64,000 bases of DNA from Zeimonas sediminis (GCF_023721795.1 NZ_JAMQYE010000002.1:62001-126000); one strand, 5' to 3'; numbered from the stretch's first letter, positions 21,713 through 30,900 are shown. The notes: generated by a model from the sequence alone, not told the origin. Program-made: numbers and translations.

Positions 21713-22909
21713 TCAGGCCGCCCGCAACAGCGGCTCGGCCCGCAAGGCCGCCAGCCACTCCTCGTTCGTCGGCTCGCAGCCGACCACGACCCGGCTGCCC
21801 GCCGGCGACAGCACCGGGGCATTCGCCGCGTTGGCGCTCGCATCGATCTGCACGCCCAGCCAGGCCAGGTCGCGGCAGACCCGCTCGCGGATCGCCGCGT
21901 TGTGCTCGCCGACCCCGGCGGTGAACACCAGCAGGTCCAGCCCGCCCAGCACCGAGGCCAGCGCGCCGATCTCGCGCACGATGCGCCGCACGTAGAGCGC
22001 CAGCGCCGCGCGCACCCGTTCGCCGGTCGCGTCCTCGCGCGCCTCCTGCTGCAGCAGCACCCGTGGATCCGGCGAGACGCCCGACACGCCCAGCAGCCCG
22101 GACTCGTGGTACAGCAGGTGGCCCACCTGCTCGAGCGAAAGCTTCTCGATCTCCATCAGGTAGATGACCGCGCCGGGATCCAGCGCGCCGCAGCGGGTGC
22201 CCATCATCAGGCCGTCGAGGGCCGAGAAGCCCATCGTGGTCGCCACGCTCTTGAGCCCGCGCATCGCGCACAGGCTCGCGCCGCTCCCCAGGTGCGCCAC
22301 GATCGTCCGCCCTCGGGCGAGCTCGCCGTGCCGCTCGGGCAGCGCGATCGACATGTAGTCGTAGGACAGGCCGTGGAAGCCGTAGCGGCGCAGCCCGCGC
22401 TCCCAGGCCTCCCAGGACAGCGCCAGCATCTGCTCGACGACCGGCAGCGTGTGGTGGAAGGCGGTGTCGAAGCAGGCGACCTGCGTCAGGCCCGGGTGCG
22501 AGGCCAGCATCGCCTCGATCGCGTCGAGCGCGAAGGGCTGGTGCAAGGGCGCCAGCGGAATGTAGCGCTTCAGGTCGGCCAGCACCGCCGTGTCGACCCG
22601 CACCGGCTCGAAGTACTTGTTGCCGCCGTGGACCACCCGGTGCACGACGCCAGCGAGCGGCCGGCCGGCCAGTTGCCCGTGCGCGCGCTCGAGGATCAGC
22701 TCGAGCGCCGCGTGGTAGGGCCGCTCGCCCCCCAGCTCGATCGATCGGGCCGGGCCGCCGTTCTCGTCGTAGGCGGGCGCGGGCCCGCCGATGCCGCCGA
22801 TCTTGCCGCCCCACTCCGGCGTGCGCGACAGCGACTCGCGGGTGAAGTCGAACAGCGCGAACTTGATGCTCGACGAACCGCAGTTCAGCATCAGCACCAT
22901 CTCGGTCAT
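21713..22909 (-). CDS. ackA: Acetate kinase
   Basis: A 398-residue enzyme that transfers phosphate between ATP and acetate. Signature 1 is LMLNCGSSSIKFALF at the N-terminus. The active-site region FDTAFHHTLP carries the catalytic Asp, HLGSGASLCA is the phosphate-binding loop, and the C-terminal motif is FTAGVGEHNAAIRER. The start ATG 22909 lies 8 bases after the phaC stop, so the pair is probably one operon. No phosphotransacetylase gene is beside it. The same frame stays open for a further 600 codons upstream but has no conserved content there. Confidence 0.95.
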   Translation of the reverse strand: MTEMVLMLNCGSSSIKFALFDFTRESLSRTPEWGGKIGGIGGPAPAYDENGGPARSIELGGERPYHAALELILERAHGQLAGRPLAGVVHRVVHGGNKYFEPVRVDTAVLADLKRYIPLAPLHQPFALDAIEAMLASHPGLTQVACFDTAFHHTLPVVEQMLALSWEAWERGLRRYGFHGLSYDYMSIALPERHGELARGRTIVAHLGSGASLCAMRGLKSVATTMGFSALDGLMMGTRCGALDPGAVIYLMEIEKLSLEQVGHLLYHESGLLGVSGVSPDPRVLLQQEAREDATGERVRAALALYVRRIVREIGALASVLGGLDLLVFTAGVGEHNAAIRERVCRDLAWLGVQIDASANAANAPVLSPAGSRVVVGCEPTNEEWLAALRAEPLLRAA

Positions 22910-22917
22910 CGCCTGCC

Positions 22918-24663
22918 TCACTTCTGCAGCACGTATTCGCCCGGCGCGTCGCAGACCGGCCGATAGCCCTTGCGCGGCGCGCCCATCGGCGGCGGCGCCA
23001 CCGGCTCGCCGGACCTCGCCTGCAGCCAGGCGCTCCACTCCGGCCACCAGGAACCCTCGCGCTCGGGCGTCGCGGCAAGCCAGTCGTCGGCCGACACGTA
23101 GGGCCCGCCGGCCTCGCGCGTGCCGATCCGGTAGCTGCGGTGCGGGTGACCGGGCTCGCTGACGATGCCCGCGTTGTGCCCGCCGCTGGTCAGCACGAAG
23201 GTGATCTCGGCCGGGCTCAGGTAGTGAAGCTTGTACACCGAGCGCCAGGGCGCGACATGGTCGGCGACCGTGCCCACGCAGAACACCGGCAGTTCGATGT
23301 CGCCGAGCGCCACAGGCCGCCCGCCGACCGGATAACGGCCCTCGCTCAGGTCGTCGTGCAGGAACAGCCGGCGCAGGTACTGCGAGTGCATCTTCGCAGG
23401 CATCCGCGTCGTGTCGGCGTTCCAGGCCATCAGGTCGCTCATCGGGAGAGGCTCGCCCATCAGGTACTCGTTGACCAGCCTGGACCACAGCAGGTCGTAG
23501 GAGCGCAGCATCTGGAAGGCGCCGGCCATCTGCTCGCCGGTGAGATAGCCGGCCTCGTCCATCTGCGCCTCGAGCAGCGACACCTGGCTCGCGTCGATGA
23601 ACAGCGACAGTTCGCCCGGCTCGGTGAAGTCGGTCTGCGCGGCGAACAGCGTCATCGAGGCGAGCCGATGGCCATCGTCGCGCGCCATCGCGGCGGCCGC
23701 GATCGACAGCAGCGTGCCGCCCAGGCAGTAGCCGGTCGCGTGCACCTTGCGCCCCGGCACGATCGCCTCGATCGCGTCGAGCGCCGCGAACACGCCGAGC
23801 TCCAGGTAGTCGTCCATGCCGAGGTCGCGATCGTCCCTGTCGGGGTTCTTCCACGAGATGCAGAACACCGTGTGGCCCTGCGAGACCAGCCAGCGGATCA
23901 GCGAGTTCTGCGGCGACAGGTCCAGGATGTAGTACTTCATGATCCAGGCCGGCACGATCAGCACCGGCTCGGGGCGCACCTGCTCCGTGGTCGGCGAGTA
24001 CTGGATCAGCTCGATCAGCCGGTTGCGCAGCACCACCTTGCCCGGCGTGACCGCCAGGTCGCGGCCGACGACGTAGTCCTCGGCGCCGGCCGGCGGCGCG
24101 CCGCGCGACCAGCGCTCCAGGTCGTCGACCCGGTTGGCCAGCCCGCGCAGCAGGTTGGCGCCGCCCTGCTCCACGGTGCGCTGGAGCACCACCGGGTTGG
24201 TCGGCAGCCAGTTTCCGGGCGACATCATGTCCAGCCACTGCCGCGCCGCGAAGGACACCATGTTCTCGTGGTGCCGGTCCACGCCGCGCACGCCCTGGGT
24301 AGCCTCGGCCCACCACTGCTCGGCCATCAGGAAGGACTGCTGCATCAGGCAGAACGGCCACTGCTGCCAGGCCGGATCGGCGAAGCGCCGGTCGGTCTCG
24401 CGCGGCTCCACGCAGTGCGGCGCGTGGCCCGGGCCGGCGGTGGCCGCGCGCGCGGCGAAGCGCATCACGTGCGTCGCGTTGGTCCAGGCCAGCATCGCGA
24501 GCTCGGTCTGCTTGCCCGGCGAGGCCGCCAGGTGCATCGCCCAGTCGAGGTAGGCGAGCAGCGCCGAGGTGGGCGACAGCGCGCCGGTGGCGCGGGCGAC
24601 GGCCGCGTGGGCCTGGCGGTCGAGGCGCTCGGCGGGACTGGAGGTATCGGGAGAAGAAGCCAT
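22918..24663 (-). CDS. phaC: Class I poly(3-hydroxyalkanoate) synthase PhaC
   Basis: A 581-residue polymerase that joins 3-hydroxyacyl-CoA units into storage polyester on the granule surface. The catalytic Cys313 is in the lipase-like box GYCLGG. The Asp is expected in VGTVADHVAPW and the His in TSGGHNAGIV. PAWIMKYYILDLSPQNS and WKNPDRDDRDLGMDDY are family motifs. The ending WLQARSGEPVAPPPMGAP is typical of class I. The chosen start is ATG 24663. It is upstream of ackA in an apparent two-gene unit, with no phaA/phaB/phaR nearby. Confidence 0.94.
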   Translation of the reverse strand: MASSPDTSSPAERLDRQAHAAVARATGALSPTSALLAYLDWAMHLAASPGKQTELAMLAWTNATHVMRFAARAATAGPGHAPHCVEPRETDRRFADPAWQQWPFCLMQQSFLMAEQWWAEATQGVRGVDRHHENMVSFAARQWLDMMSPGNWLPTNPVVLQRTVEQGGANLLRGLANRVDDLERWSRGAPPAGAEDYVVGRDLAVTPGKVVLRNRLIELIQYSPTTEQVRPEPVLIVPAWIMKYYILDLSPQNSLIRWLVSQGHTVFCISWKNPDRDDRDLGMDDYLELGVFAALDAIEAIVPGRKVHATGYCLGGTLLSIAAAAMARDDGHRLASMTLFAAQTDFTEPGELSLFIDASQVSLLEAQMDEAGYLTGEQMAGAFQMLRSYDLLWSRLVNEYLMGEPLPMSDLMAWNADTTRMPAKMHSQYLRRLFLHDDLSEGRYPVGGRPVALGDIELPVFCVGTVADHVAPWRSVYKLHYLSPAEITFVLTSGGHNAGIVSEPGHPHRSYRIGTREAGGPYVSADDWLAATPEREGSWWPEWSAWLQARSGEPVAPPPMGAPRKGYRPVCDAPGEYVLQK

Positions 24664-24813
24664 GTCGGTCGACGATCGAATGCCGCAAACCCCGATCATC
24701 GGCCAGAAGCACGAAGCATCAAAGTCGCGGTATCGGAGGGATTGCGAGGAAGGCCTCAGGCTCGCACGACATCGCCTTCGTCGCGATCGGTCCAGGGGCG
24801 AAGGGCCGTCGTT

Positions 24814-24819
24814 TATCAT
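24814..24819 (+). promoter_or_regulatory. -10 box of xth, leaderless spacing
   Basis: TATCAT lies 7 bases before the xth ATG at 24827. Transcription would start at about the A of the start codon, so the message is predicted to be leaderless or nearly so. Confidence 0.45.
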
Positions 24820-24826
24820 CGACGCC

Positions 24827-25669
24827 ATGAGCCTGAAACTCGCCACCTGGAACGTCAACTCCCTGAAGGTCCGCCTGCCGCAGGTGCTCGACTGGCTCGC
24901 CGCCAACCCGGTCGACGTGCTGTGCCTGCAGGAGACCAAGCTGCGCGACGAGCAGTTCCCGAAGGACGCGATCGCCGAGGCCGGCTACGAGGCCGCGTTC
25001 GCCGGCCAGCCCACCTACAACGGCGTGGCGATCCTGGCGCGCCGCGACACGGTCGGCGCGCCGGCCAACGTGGTCGTCGGCAACCCGCGCTTCGAAGACG
25101 AGCAACAGCGCCTGATCTCGGCCACCGTGGGCGGCCTTCGCGTGGTCTGCGCCTACTTCCCGAACGGCCAGGAAGTCGGTTCCGACAAGTACGCCTACAA
25201 GCTGCGCTGGATCGACGCGCTGATCGACTGGCTGGCGCCTGCCGTGGCCGGGGCCGTGCAAGACGCAGCCAGCTCCGCCTCGGCAGGCACGGATGCCGCG
25301 GCACCGGGCTGGGCCCCCCTGGCGCTGCTCGGCGACTTCAACATCGCTCCCGAGGACCGCGACGTCCACGACCCCGCGCTCTGGGCCGGCAAGATCCACT
25401 GCTCCGACGAGGAGCGCGCCCGCTTCGTCCGGCTGGTCGAGCTCGGGCTGGTCGATGCGTTCCGGCTGTTCGATCAGCCGCCGAAGCAGTTCAGCTGGTG
25501 GGACTACCGGATGATGGGCTTCCGGCGCAACGCCGGCCTGCGCATCGACCACATCCTGGTCGACGCGGGGATCGCGCCCAGGGTGCGCGCCTGCGCGATC
25601 GACCGCGAGCCGCGCAAGCTCGAGAAACCCTCGGACCACGCGCCGGTGATCGTCGAGCTCGAGGACTGA
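24827..25669 (+). CDS. xth: Exodeoxyribonuclease III
   Basis: A 280-residue AP endonuclease and 3' exonuclease of base-excision repair. Motifs in order are WNVNSLKVRL, LCLQETKL (metal Glu), YNGVAIL, CAYFPNGQ, LLGDFNIAPED (catalytic Asp/Asn) and PSDHAPVIVEL (catalytic His). An insertion of about 25 residues rich in Ala/Ser (near residues 140-165) lengthens the loop before GDFNIAP relative to E. coli Xth. It is convergent with ntrC with a 3-base gap. Confidence 0.95.
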   Translation: MSLKLATWNVNSLKVRLPQVLDWLAANPVDVLCLQETKLRDEQFPKDAIAEAGYEAAFAGQPTYNGVAILARRDTVGAPANVVVGNPRFEDEQQRLISATVGGLRVVCAYFPNGQEVGSDKYAYKLRWIDALIDWLAPAVAGAVQDAASSASAGTDAAAPGWAPLALLGDFNIAPEDRDVHDPALWAGKIHCSDEERARFVRLVELGLVDAFRLFDQPPKQFSWWDYRMMGFRRNAGLRIDHILVDAGIAPRVRACAIDREPRKLEKPSDHAPVIVELED

Positions 25670-25672
25670 GCC

Positions 25673-27265
25673 TCAACCCTCGTCGTCTTCCAGGTGCAGG
25701 TCCTGGATCTTGCGGGTGATCGTGTTGCGGCCGATGCCCAGGCGCAGCGCGGCGTCGATCCGGCGGCCGCGGGTGTGCTTGAGCGTGGTGCCGATGACGG
25801 TCGACTCGAACTCGCGGGTCAGCGCGTCCATCAGCTCGCTGCCGCCTTCGGCGCGCTGCTCGGGCGGCTGGGCGGCCAGCCGACGGGCGACCTCGAGCTG
25901 CAGCAGCGCCGACCAGTCTCCCGGTTGCACGAGCCCCGCGGTGCCCTGCGCCGGCGCCGCCGACGGCTCGGACCCGTAGGCCCCATTCGGTACGGCGCCA
26001 CGCGCCGCGGCCGCCTGCTGGCCGCGCGGGTCGGGAGACGCATCGGCCACGGCCGGAGGCGGAGAGGCGATGCCGGCGGCCGCCGCTTCGCCCGGGACGA
26101 CCACGCCGGCGTTCGCCTCGCGGATCTCGGGCGGCAGGTCCTTGACATCGACCACCTGCGCCGGCGCCATCACGGTGAGCCAGCGGCAGGTGTTCTCGAG
26201 CTGGCGCACGTTGCCGGGCCACGAGAACGCCGACATCGCGCGCATCGCCGCCTCGGTCAGCCGCTTGGGCTCGCCGCCCAGCTCGCGCGCGCTGGCCAGC
26301 AGGAAGTGTCGGGCCAGCAACGGCACGTCGGCGCTTCGCTCGCGCAGCGGTGGCAGCCGCAGCCGGATCACGTTCAGGCGGTGAAAGAGGTCCTCGCGGA
26401 ACAGGCCCTGGCGGACCCGGTCCTCTAGGTTCTGGTGGGTGGCCGCGATGACCCGCACGTTGGCCTTCTGCGGCTGGTGGCCGCCGACCCGGTAGTACTG
26501 CCCGTCGGACAGCACCCGCAGCAGCCGGGTCTGCAGCTCGGCCGGCATGTCGCCGATCTCGTCCAGGAACAGCGTGCCGCCCTCGGCCTGTTCGAAGCGG
26601 CCGCGCCGGGTCTGCTGCGCGCCGGTGAAGGCGCCTCGCTCGTGGCCGAACAGCTCGGACTCGAGCAGGTCGCGCGGGATCGCGGCGGTGTTCAGCGCCA
26701 CGAAGGCGTGCTGCGCGCGCGGGCTGTGCTTGTGCAGTGCGCGGGCCACCAGTTCCTTGCCGGTGCCCGACTCGCCGGTGATCAGCACGGTCACGTTCGA
26801 CTGCGACAGCCGGCCGATCGCGCGGAAGACCTCCTGCATCGCCGGGGCCTGCCCCAGCATGTCCAGGCCCTGGTCGATCGTTTCCTCGACCGCCGCCTCG
26901 CGTTCGCTCTCTTCCCACGCACGGCGGATCAGCTCGACCGCGCTCGGCAGGTCGAAGGGCTTGGGCAGATAGTCGAAGGCGCCGCCCTGGAAGGCCGAGA
27001 CCGCGCTGTCCAGGTCGGAGTAGGCGGTCATGATGATCACCGGCGTGGCCGGCCGCTTGCTCTTGAACTGCTGCAGTAGCTCCAGGCCGCTCGCGCCCGG
27101 CATCCTGATGTCGGACACCAGCACCCTCGGGCTGTCTTCGTCCAGGGCGCCGAGGCATTCGCGCGCGCTGCCGAAGGCGCGCACCGCGAAGCCGTCGCGC
27201 GACAGTGCCTTCTCCAGCACCCATCTGATCGACTGGTCGTCGTCGACAATCCAGATCTCGTTCAT
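25673..27265 (-). CDS. ntrC: Nitrogen regulation response regulator NtrC (GlnG)
   Basis: A 530-residue sigma54 activator. Receiver residues 1-115 have phosphoacceptor Asp52 (VLVSDIRMPG) and Lys in YLPKPFD. The AAA+ domain (about 140-375) has Walker A GESGTGKE, the sigma54-contacting GAFTGA loop in HERGAFTGAQQ, and LFLDEIGDMP. The C-terminal Fis helix-turn-helix ends with IGRNTITRKIQDL. The linker between AAA+ and Fis is about 60 residues longer than in E. coli and rich in Ala/Pro. It follows ntrB by 11 bases. ATG 27265 is chosen over an upstream in-frame start. Confidence 0.96.
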   Translation of the reverse strand: MNEIWIVDDDQSIRWVLEKALSRDGFAVRAFGSARECLGALDEDSPRVLVSDIRMPGASGLELLQQFKSKRPATPVIIMTAYSDLDSAVSAFQGGAFDYLPKPFDLPSAVELIRRAWEESEREAAVEETIDQGLDMLGQAPAMQEVFRAIGRLSQSNVTVLITGESGTGKELVARALHKHSPRAQHAFVALNTAAIPRDLLESELFGHERGAFTGAQQTRRGRFEQAEGGTLFLDEIGDMPAELQTRLLRVLSDGQYYRVGGHQPQKANVRVIAATHQNLEDRVRQGLFREDLFHRLNVIRLRLPPLRERSADVPLLARHFLLASARELGGEPKRLTEAAMRAMSAFSWPGNVRQLENTCRWLTVMAPAQVVDVKDLPPEIREANAGVVVPGEAAAAGIASPPPAVADASPDPRGQQAAAARGAVPNGAYGSEPSAAPAQGTAGLVQPGDWSALLQLEVARRLAAQPPEQRAEGGSELMDALTREFESTVIGTTLKHTRGRRIDAALRLGIGRNTITRKIQDLHLEDDEG

Positions 27266-27276
27266 TCCGTTCCGGC

Positions 27277-28362
27277 TCAAGGCAGTGGCAGGAGGATCCG
27301 GAAGTCGGTGCGTCCTGGCCGGCTGTCGCATTCGATCAGGCCACCGTGCTGTTGCACGAAGGTCTGAGCGATCGTGAGCCCCAGGCCGCTGCCGCCTTCG
27401 CGGCCCGAAACGAGCGGGAAGAAGATCCTGTCCCTGATCTCCTCCGGCACACCCGGGCCGTTGTCGATCACATGCAAGTCCAATGCCAGTTTCCAGCGAT
27501 GCTTGGCGATCGTGACCTGGCGGGTGATCCGGGTCTTCAGCACGATCTCGCCGCGGCCGCCCATCGACTGGGCCGCGTTGCGCACCAGGTTCAGCAGCAC
27601 CTGGATCAGCTGCTCGCGGTCGCCGCGGAACTCGGGCAGGCTGGTGTCGTAGTCGCGCCGGATCGCGAGCCCGTTCGGGAACTCGGCCAGCACCAGCGAG
27701 CGCACCCGCTCGCAGACCTCGTGGATGTTGACGTCGCCGACGATGTGCGGATGCCGGTGCGGGGCGAGCAGGCGGTCGACGAGCAGCTGCAGCCGGTCGG
27801 CCTCCTTGATGATCACCTGCGTGTACTCGCGCAGCCCCGGCGAGCCGAGCTCGCTCTCGAGCAACTGCGCCGCGCCGCGGATGCCGCCCAGCGGGTTCTT
27901 GATCTCGTGGGCCAGGTTGCGGACCAGCTCGCGGTTGGCCTGCGCCGAGTCGAGCAGGCGCTCCTCGCGATCGACCCGCCAGCGCTTGTCGTGCTCGCGA
28001 AACTCGACCAGCAGCGCGCCGGGCCCTTCGTCGAGCACCGTCGCGGTGACCAGCAGCAGCATCGGCTCCCGACCGGGGCGCTCGAGCTCCAGATCGGTGC
28101 GCTTTTCCTCGAACTCGCCCGCCCTCGCCTCGGCCAGCAGGCCCTCGATCGGTGCACCGTCGACGAACAGCCGCCCGAAGGGCTGGCCGACCACGATGCG
28201 GCGAGAAACCTCGAACAGTTGCTCCGCAGCCGGGTTCAGGAAGCTGGCGCAGCCGCTCTCGTCGAGGACGACGACCGCGGTGCCGAGCAGGTCCAGCCCG
28301 GCGAGCGGCGAATCGCCGCGGACGCGCCGGCCGGATCCGTCTGGCGCGCCTCTTCCGCTCAC
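27277..28362 (-). CDS. ntrB: Nitrogen regulation sensor histidine kinase NtrB (GlnL)
   Basis: A 361-residue cytosolic kinase/phosphatase that, with PII, controls NtrC phosphorylation. It has a PAS domain (about 20-125), the H-box NLAHEIKNPLGGIRGAAQ, the N-box LLNLVRNAAQSM, the G1 box VIDNGPGVP and the G2 box GSGLGLTIAQ. No ATG exists in a suitable place. The proposed GTG at 28362 overlaps the upstream DUF4124 stop as GTGA, giving translational coupling and a normal N-terminus. Confidence 0.93.
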   Translation of the reverse strand: MSGRGAPDGSGRRVRGDSPLAGLDLLGTAVVVLDESGCASFLNPAAEQLFEVSRRIVVGQPFGRLFVDGAPIEGLLAEARAGEFEEKRTDLELERPGREPMLLLVTATVLDEGPGALLVEFREHDKRWRVDREERLLDSAQANRELVRNLAHEIKNPLGGIRGAAQLLESELGSPGLREYTQVIIKEADRLQLLVDRLLAPHRHPHIVGDVNIHEVCERVRSLVLAEFPNGLAIRRDYDTSLPEFRGDREQLIQVLLNLVRNAAQSMGGRGEIVLKTRITRQVTIAKHRWKLALDLHVIDNGPGVPEEIRDRIFFPLVSGREGGSGLGLTIAQTFVQQHGGLIECDSRPGRTDFRILLPLP

Positions 28363-28892
28363 TCCCTGATCGCCGCGAGCTCGCGCCTGAGCGAGGCGAT
28401 GTTCGCCTCGGATCGCGCGATGTCTTCCTTCAACCGCTCGACGCGGTCGAGGTACTTCTGGTAATTGCGCTCGCTGCCGAGCCGCTCGGGTTCGCCGTTG
28501 TTGTACTCGCGGCGAAGCGAGTCGAGCCGGCCTTCCTCGCGCGCCAGCTCGGTCTCGAGGATGCTGCGCCGCTCGCCGTCGCGGGCGCGCTGGGTGCCCG
28601 GGTCCACGCGCGGGAAATCCGCCGGGCCGGTCGCGCCGGCCGCCGGCCGGGCGGCGCCCTGCTGGCCCGCCGACGGCGCCGCCGGCTTGGCAGCCGCGCC
28701 CGCCGGCAGCTTGGGCGCCGGGATCGTGGTCAGCGGCGCCATGTCCAGCTGGCGGCAGTTCTTGCCCGACGGGGAACCCTGGTAGATCGGCACGCCGGTA
28801 TCGGATTCGCAGCGGTAGACCTGCGCCAGCGCGGCCGGCGAGGCGAGCGAGACCGCGAGCGCGGGCAGGGAAAGCAGGGAGGCGAGCTTCAT
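28359..28892 (-). CDS. DUF4124 domain protein between glnA and ntrB
   Basis: 177 residues. A signal peptide (residues 1-23, ending SPAALAQ) is followed by a DUF4124 motif (VYRCESDTGVPIYQGSPSGKNC), a Pro/Ala linker, and a C-terminal coiled coil (about 110-175) rich in Glu/Arg. Its place between glnA and ntrB is conserved in many Burkholderiales, but no function is established. An envelope role is likely from the export signal. Confidence 0.85.
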   Translation of the reverse strand: MKLASLLSLPALAVSLASPAALAQVYRCESDTGVPIYQGSPSGKNCRQLDMAPLTTIPAPKLPAGAAAKPAAPSAGQQGAARPAAGATGPADFPRVDPGTQRARDGERRSILETELAREEGRLDSLRREYNNGEPERLGSERNYQKYLDRVERLKEDIARSEANIASLRRELAAIRE

Positions 28893-29058
28893 GGTGTCGA
28901 GCCGGACGCGCAGCCCGGCAGCCTGTCTGTCGGAGGGGCGTTTCGAGTGTAGCAAACGACAACGGGGCGGTCGCCCGCCCCGTCGACGAACGGGGCGGCG
29001 TGCCGCCCCGCCGGCGTGCAGGGCATCGATCCGCCCCGTCGCCCTCGCCCCCGGCCGA

Positions 29059-30474
29059 TCAGAGGCTGTAGTACATGTCGAACTCGATCGGGTGCGTGGT
29101 CATCCGGAAGCGGGTGACCTCGTCCATCTTGAGCTCGATGTAGGCGTCGATCATCTCGTTCGAGAACACGCCGCCGCGGGTCAGGAACTCGCGGTCCTTG
29201 TCCAGGTGCTCGAGCGCCTGGTCGAGCGACGAGCAAACGGTCGGGATCTTCGCGTCTTCCTCGGGCGGCAGGTCGTACAGGTTCTTGTCGGCCGCCTCGC
29301 CCGGGTGGATCTTGTTCTGCACGCCGTCCAGGCCCGCCATCATCAGCGCGGCGAAGCACAGGTAGGGGTTCGCGGTGGGATCCGGGAAGCGGGTCTCGAT
29401 GCGACGGCCCTTCGGGTTGCTGACGTACGGGATCCGGATCGACGCCGACCGGTTGCGCGCCGAGTAGGCGAGCTTGACCGGGGCCTCGAAGCCGGGAACC
29501 AGGCGCTTGTACGAGTTGGTGCCGGGGTTGGTGATCGCGTTCAGCGCGCGGGCGTGCTTGATGATGCCGCCGATGTAGTACAGCGCGAACTCCGACAGGC
29601 CGGCGTACTTGTCGCCGGCGAACAGGTTCTGGCCGTCCTTCCAGATCGACTGGTGCACGTGCATGCCCGAGCCGTTGTCGCCGACGACCGGCTTCGGCAT
29701 GAAGGTCGCGGTCTTGCCATAGCTGTGCGCCACGTTCAGCACCACGTACTTCAGCAGCTGGGTCCAGTCGGCGCGCTGCACCAGCGTCGAGAACTTGGTG
29801 CCGATCTCGTTCTGGCCGGCACCCGCCACCTCGTGGTGGTGGACTTCGACCGGCACGCCCATCTGCTCGAGGATCAGGCACATCTCCGAGCGCATGTCCT
29901 GGAACGAGTCGACCGGCGGCACCGGGAAGTAGCCGCCCTTGACCGCCGGACGGTGACCGAGGTTGCCGCCCTCGAACTCCTTGCCGGTCGACCAGGAGGC
30001 TTCCTCGGAGTTGATCTTCACGGAGCAGCCCGACATGTCGGCGCTCCAGGTGACCGAGTCGAAGATGAAGAACTCGGGCTCCGGGCCGAAATAGGCGGTG
30101 TCGCCCAGGCCGCTGGCCTTCAGGTAGGCCTCGGCGCGCTTGGCGATCGAGCGCGGATCGCGGGCGTAGCCCTTGCCGTCGGACGGCTCGATCACGTCGC
30201 AGGTCAGGATCAGCGTCGGCTCCTCGCGGAACGGATCGATGTTCGCGGTGGCCGGATCCGGCATCAGCAGCATGTCGGAGGCCTCGATGCCCTTCCAGCC
30301 GGCGATCGACGAACCGTCGAAGGCATGGCCCGAAGTGAACTTGTCCTCGTCGACGACGTGAGCGGGGACCGAAACGTGCTGCTCCTTGCCACGGGTGTCG
30401 GTGAAGCGAAAGTCGACGAACTTGACCTCGTTGTCGGCGATCATCTTCAACACGTCTTTGGGCGCTGCGGCCAT
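29059..30474 (-). CDS. glnA: Glutamine synthetase, type I
   Basis: A 471-residue ATP-dependent enzyme joining ammonia to glutamate, active as a dodecamer. It has the N-terminal beta-grasp ([17 protein letters not shown]), FDGSSIAGW and [11 protein letters not shown] metal-site residues. The ATP-binding [18 protein letters not shown], the glutamate loop [17 protein letters not shown] and the adenylylation Tyr in [10 protein letters not shown] are all present. An AGGAGA Shine-Dalgarno (30483-30488) precedes the ATG. Control by NtrC at a sigma54 promoter is supported by the upstream sites. Confidence 0.97.
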   Translation of the reverse strand: MAAAPKDVLKMIADNEVKFVDFRFTDTRGKEQHVSVPAHVVDEDKFTSGHAFDGSSIAGWKGIEASDMLLMPDPATANIDPFREEPTLILTCDVIEPSDGKGYARDPRSIAKRAEAYLKASGLGDTAYFGPEPEFFIFDSVTWSADMSGCSVKINSEEASWSTGKEFEGGNLGHRPAVKGGYFPVPPVDSFQDMRSEMCLILEQMGVPVEVHHHEVAGAGQNEIGTKFSTLVQRADWTQLLKYVVLNVAHSYGKTATFMPKPVVGDNGSGMHVHQSIWKDGQNLFAGDKYAGLSEFALYYIGGIIKHARALNAITNPGTNSYKRLVPGFEAPVKLAYSARNRSASIRIPYVSNPKGRRIETRFPDPTANPYLCFAALMMAGLDGVQNKIHPGEAADKNLYDLPPEEDAKIPTVCSSLDQALEHLDKDREFLTRGGVFSNEMIDAYIELKMDEVTRFRMTTHPIEFDMYYSL

Positions 30475-30581
30475 GCTGGCTATCTCCTGGCTACGGTTTG
30501 ACGGTGACGGCAGGCCTTCCGCGACATGCCGATCGGGTTCGGAACCGCCGGCACGGGCCGACGGGGGACGACTCAGTGGCT

Positions 30582-30597
30582 AGCAGTTTCCATGCCA
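30582..30597 (-). promoter_or_regulatory. Sigma54 promoter of glnA
   Basis: The minus strand reads TGGCATG-GAAA-CTGCT, against consensus TGGCACG-N4-TTGCW. The invariant GG (-24) and GC (-12) have exact spacing, with two mismatches elsewhere. Predicted start is near 30571, leaving a leader of about 97 bases. Confidence 0.75.
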
Positions 30598-30738
30598 GCG
30601 GGTGGCGACGGCAGCCCGGGCGACCGGAACCGCGCACCGGCACGATTATCCGCGCTCCGACACCGGGCGTGGCAGTCGCCGACGCTAGCCGACGGGTATC
30701 GGCGGCGCTGCGGCGGGCCGCACCGTGTGCGCAGTGAT

Positions 30739-30755
30739 TGCACCTCCGCGGTGCA
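30739..30755. promoter_or_regulatory. NtrC-binding site upstream of glnA
   Basis: TGCACC-N5-GGTGCA is a perfect dyad identical in half-sites and spacing to the classical NtrC enhancer of enteric glnA. It lies about 155-170 bases upstream of the predicted sigma54 start, a normal enhancer distance. The whole 426-base spacer 30475-30900 has no supported protein gene; it holds the glnA leader, promoter and this enhancer. Confidence 0.82.
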
Positions 30756-30845
30756 TTTCGACGCAACGCACCATGCCAGAGCGCTGCGCCGCACTCGGAT
30801 TGTGCACCCTGCCCGCGGCCGCGCCAAGCCGGACATGCGCCGCCC

Positions 30846-30895
30846 GCCCGAACGTCCGTTGCCTGCCTGGCGCTTCGGCAAGGATCCGTTCGGGC
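30846..30895 (-). terminator. Possible stem-loop after the acyl-CoA ligase gene
   Basis: GCCCGAACG (30846-30854) pairs with CGTTCGGGC (30887-30895), 9 of 9, just past the stop of the acyl-CoA ligase gene. The loop is 32 bases with internal pairing (tgcc...ggca). There is no T-run, so efficiency is uncertain. It would shield the glnA control region from read-through. Confidence 0.35.
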
Positions 30896-30900
30896 AGACC

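Noticed and set aside
22910-24712. Possible N-terminal fusion to acetate kinase, because its frame stays open for about 600 codons upstream
   Set aside because: phaC is clearly encoded in another frame of the same strand with full catalytic motifs, and the ackA signature begins right at ATG 22909.
30638-30653. A sigma54-like CGGCACG...GC string on the plus strand
   Set aside because: Spacing between GG and GC is one base too long and it points away from glnA.
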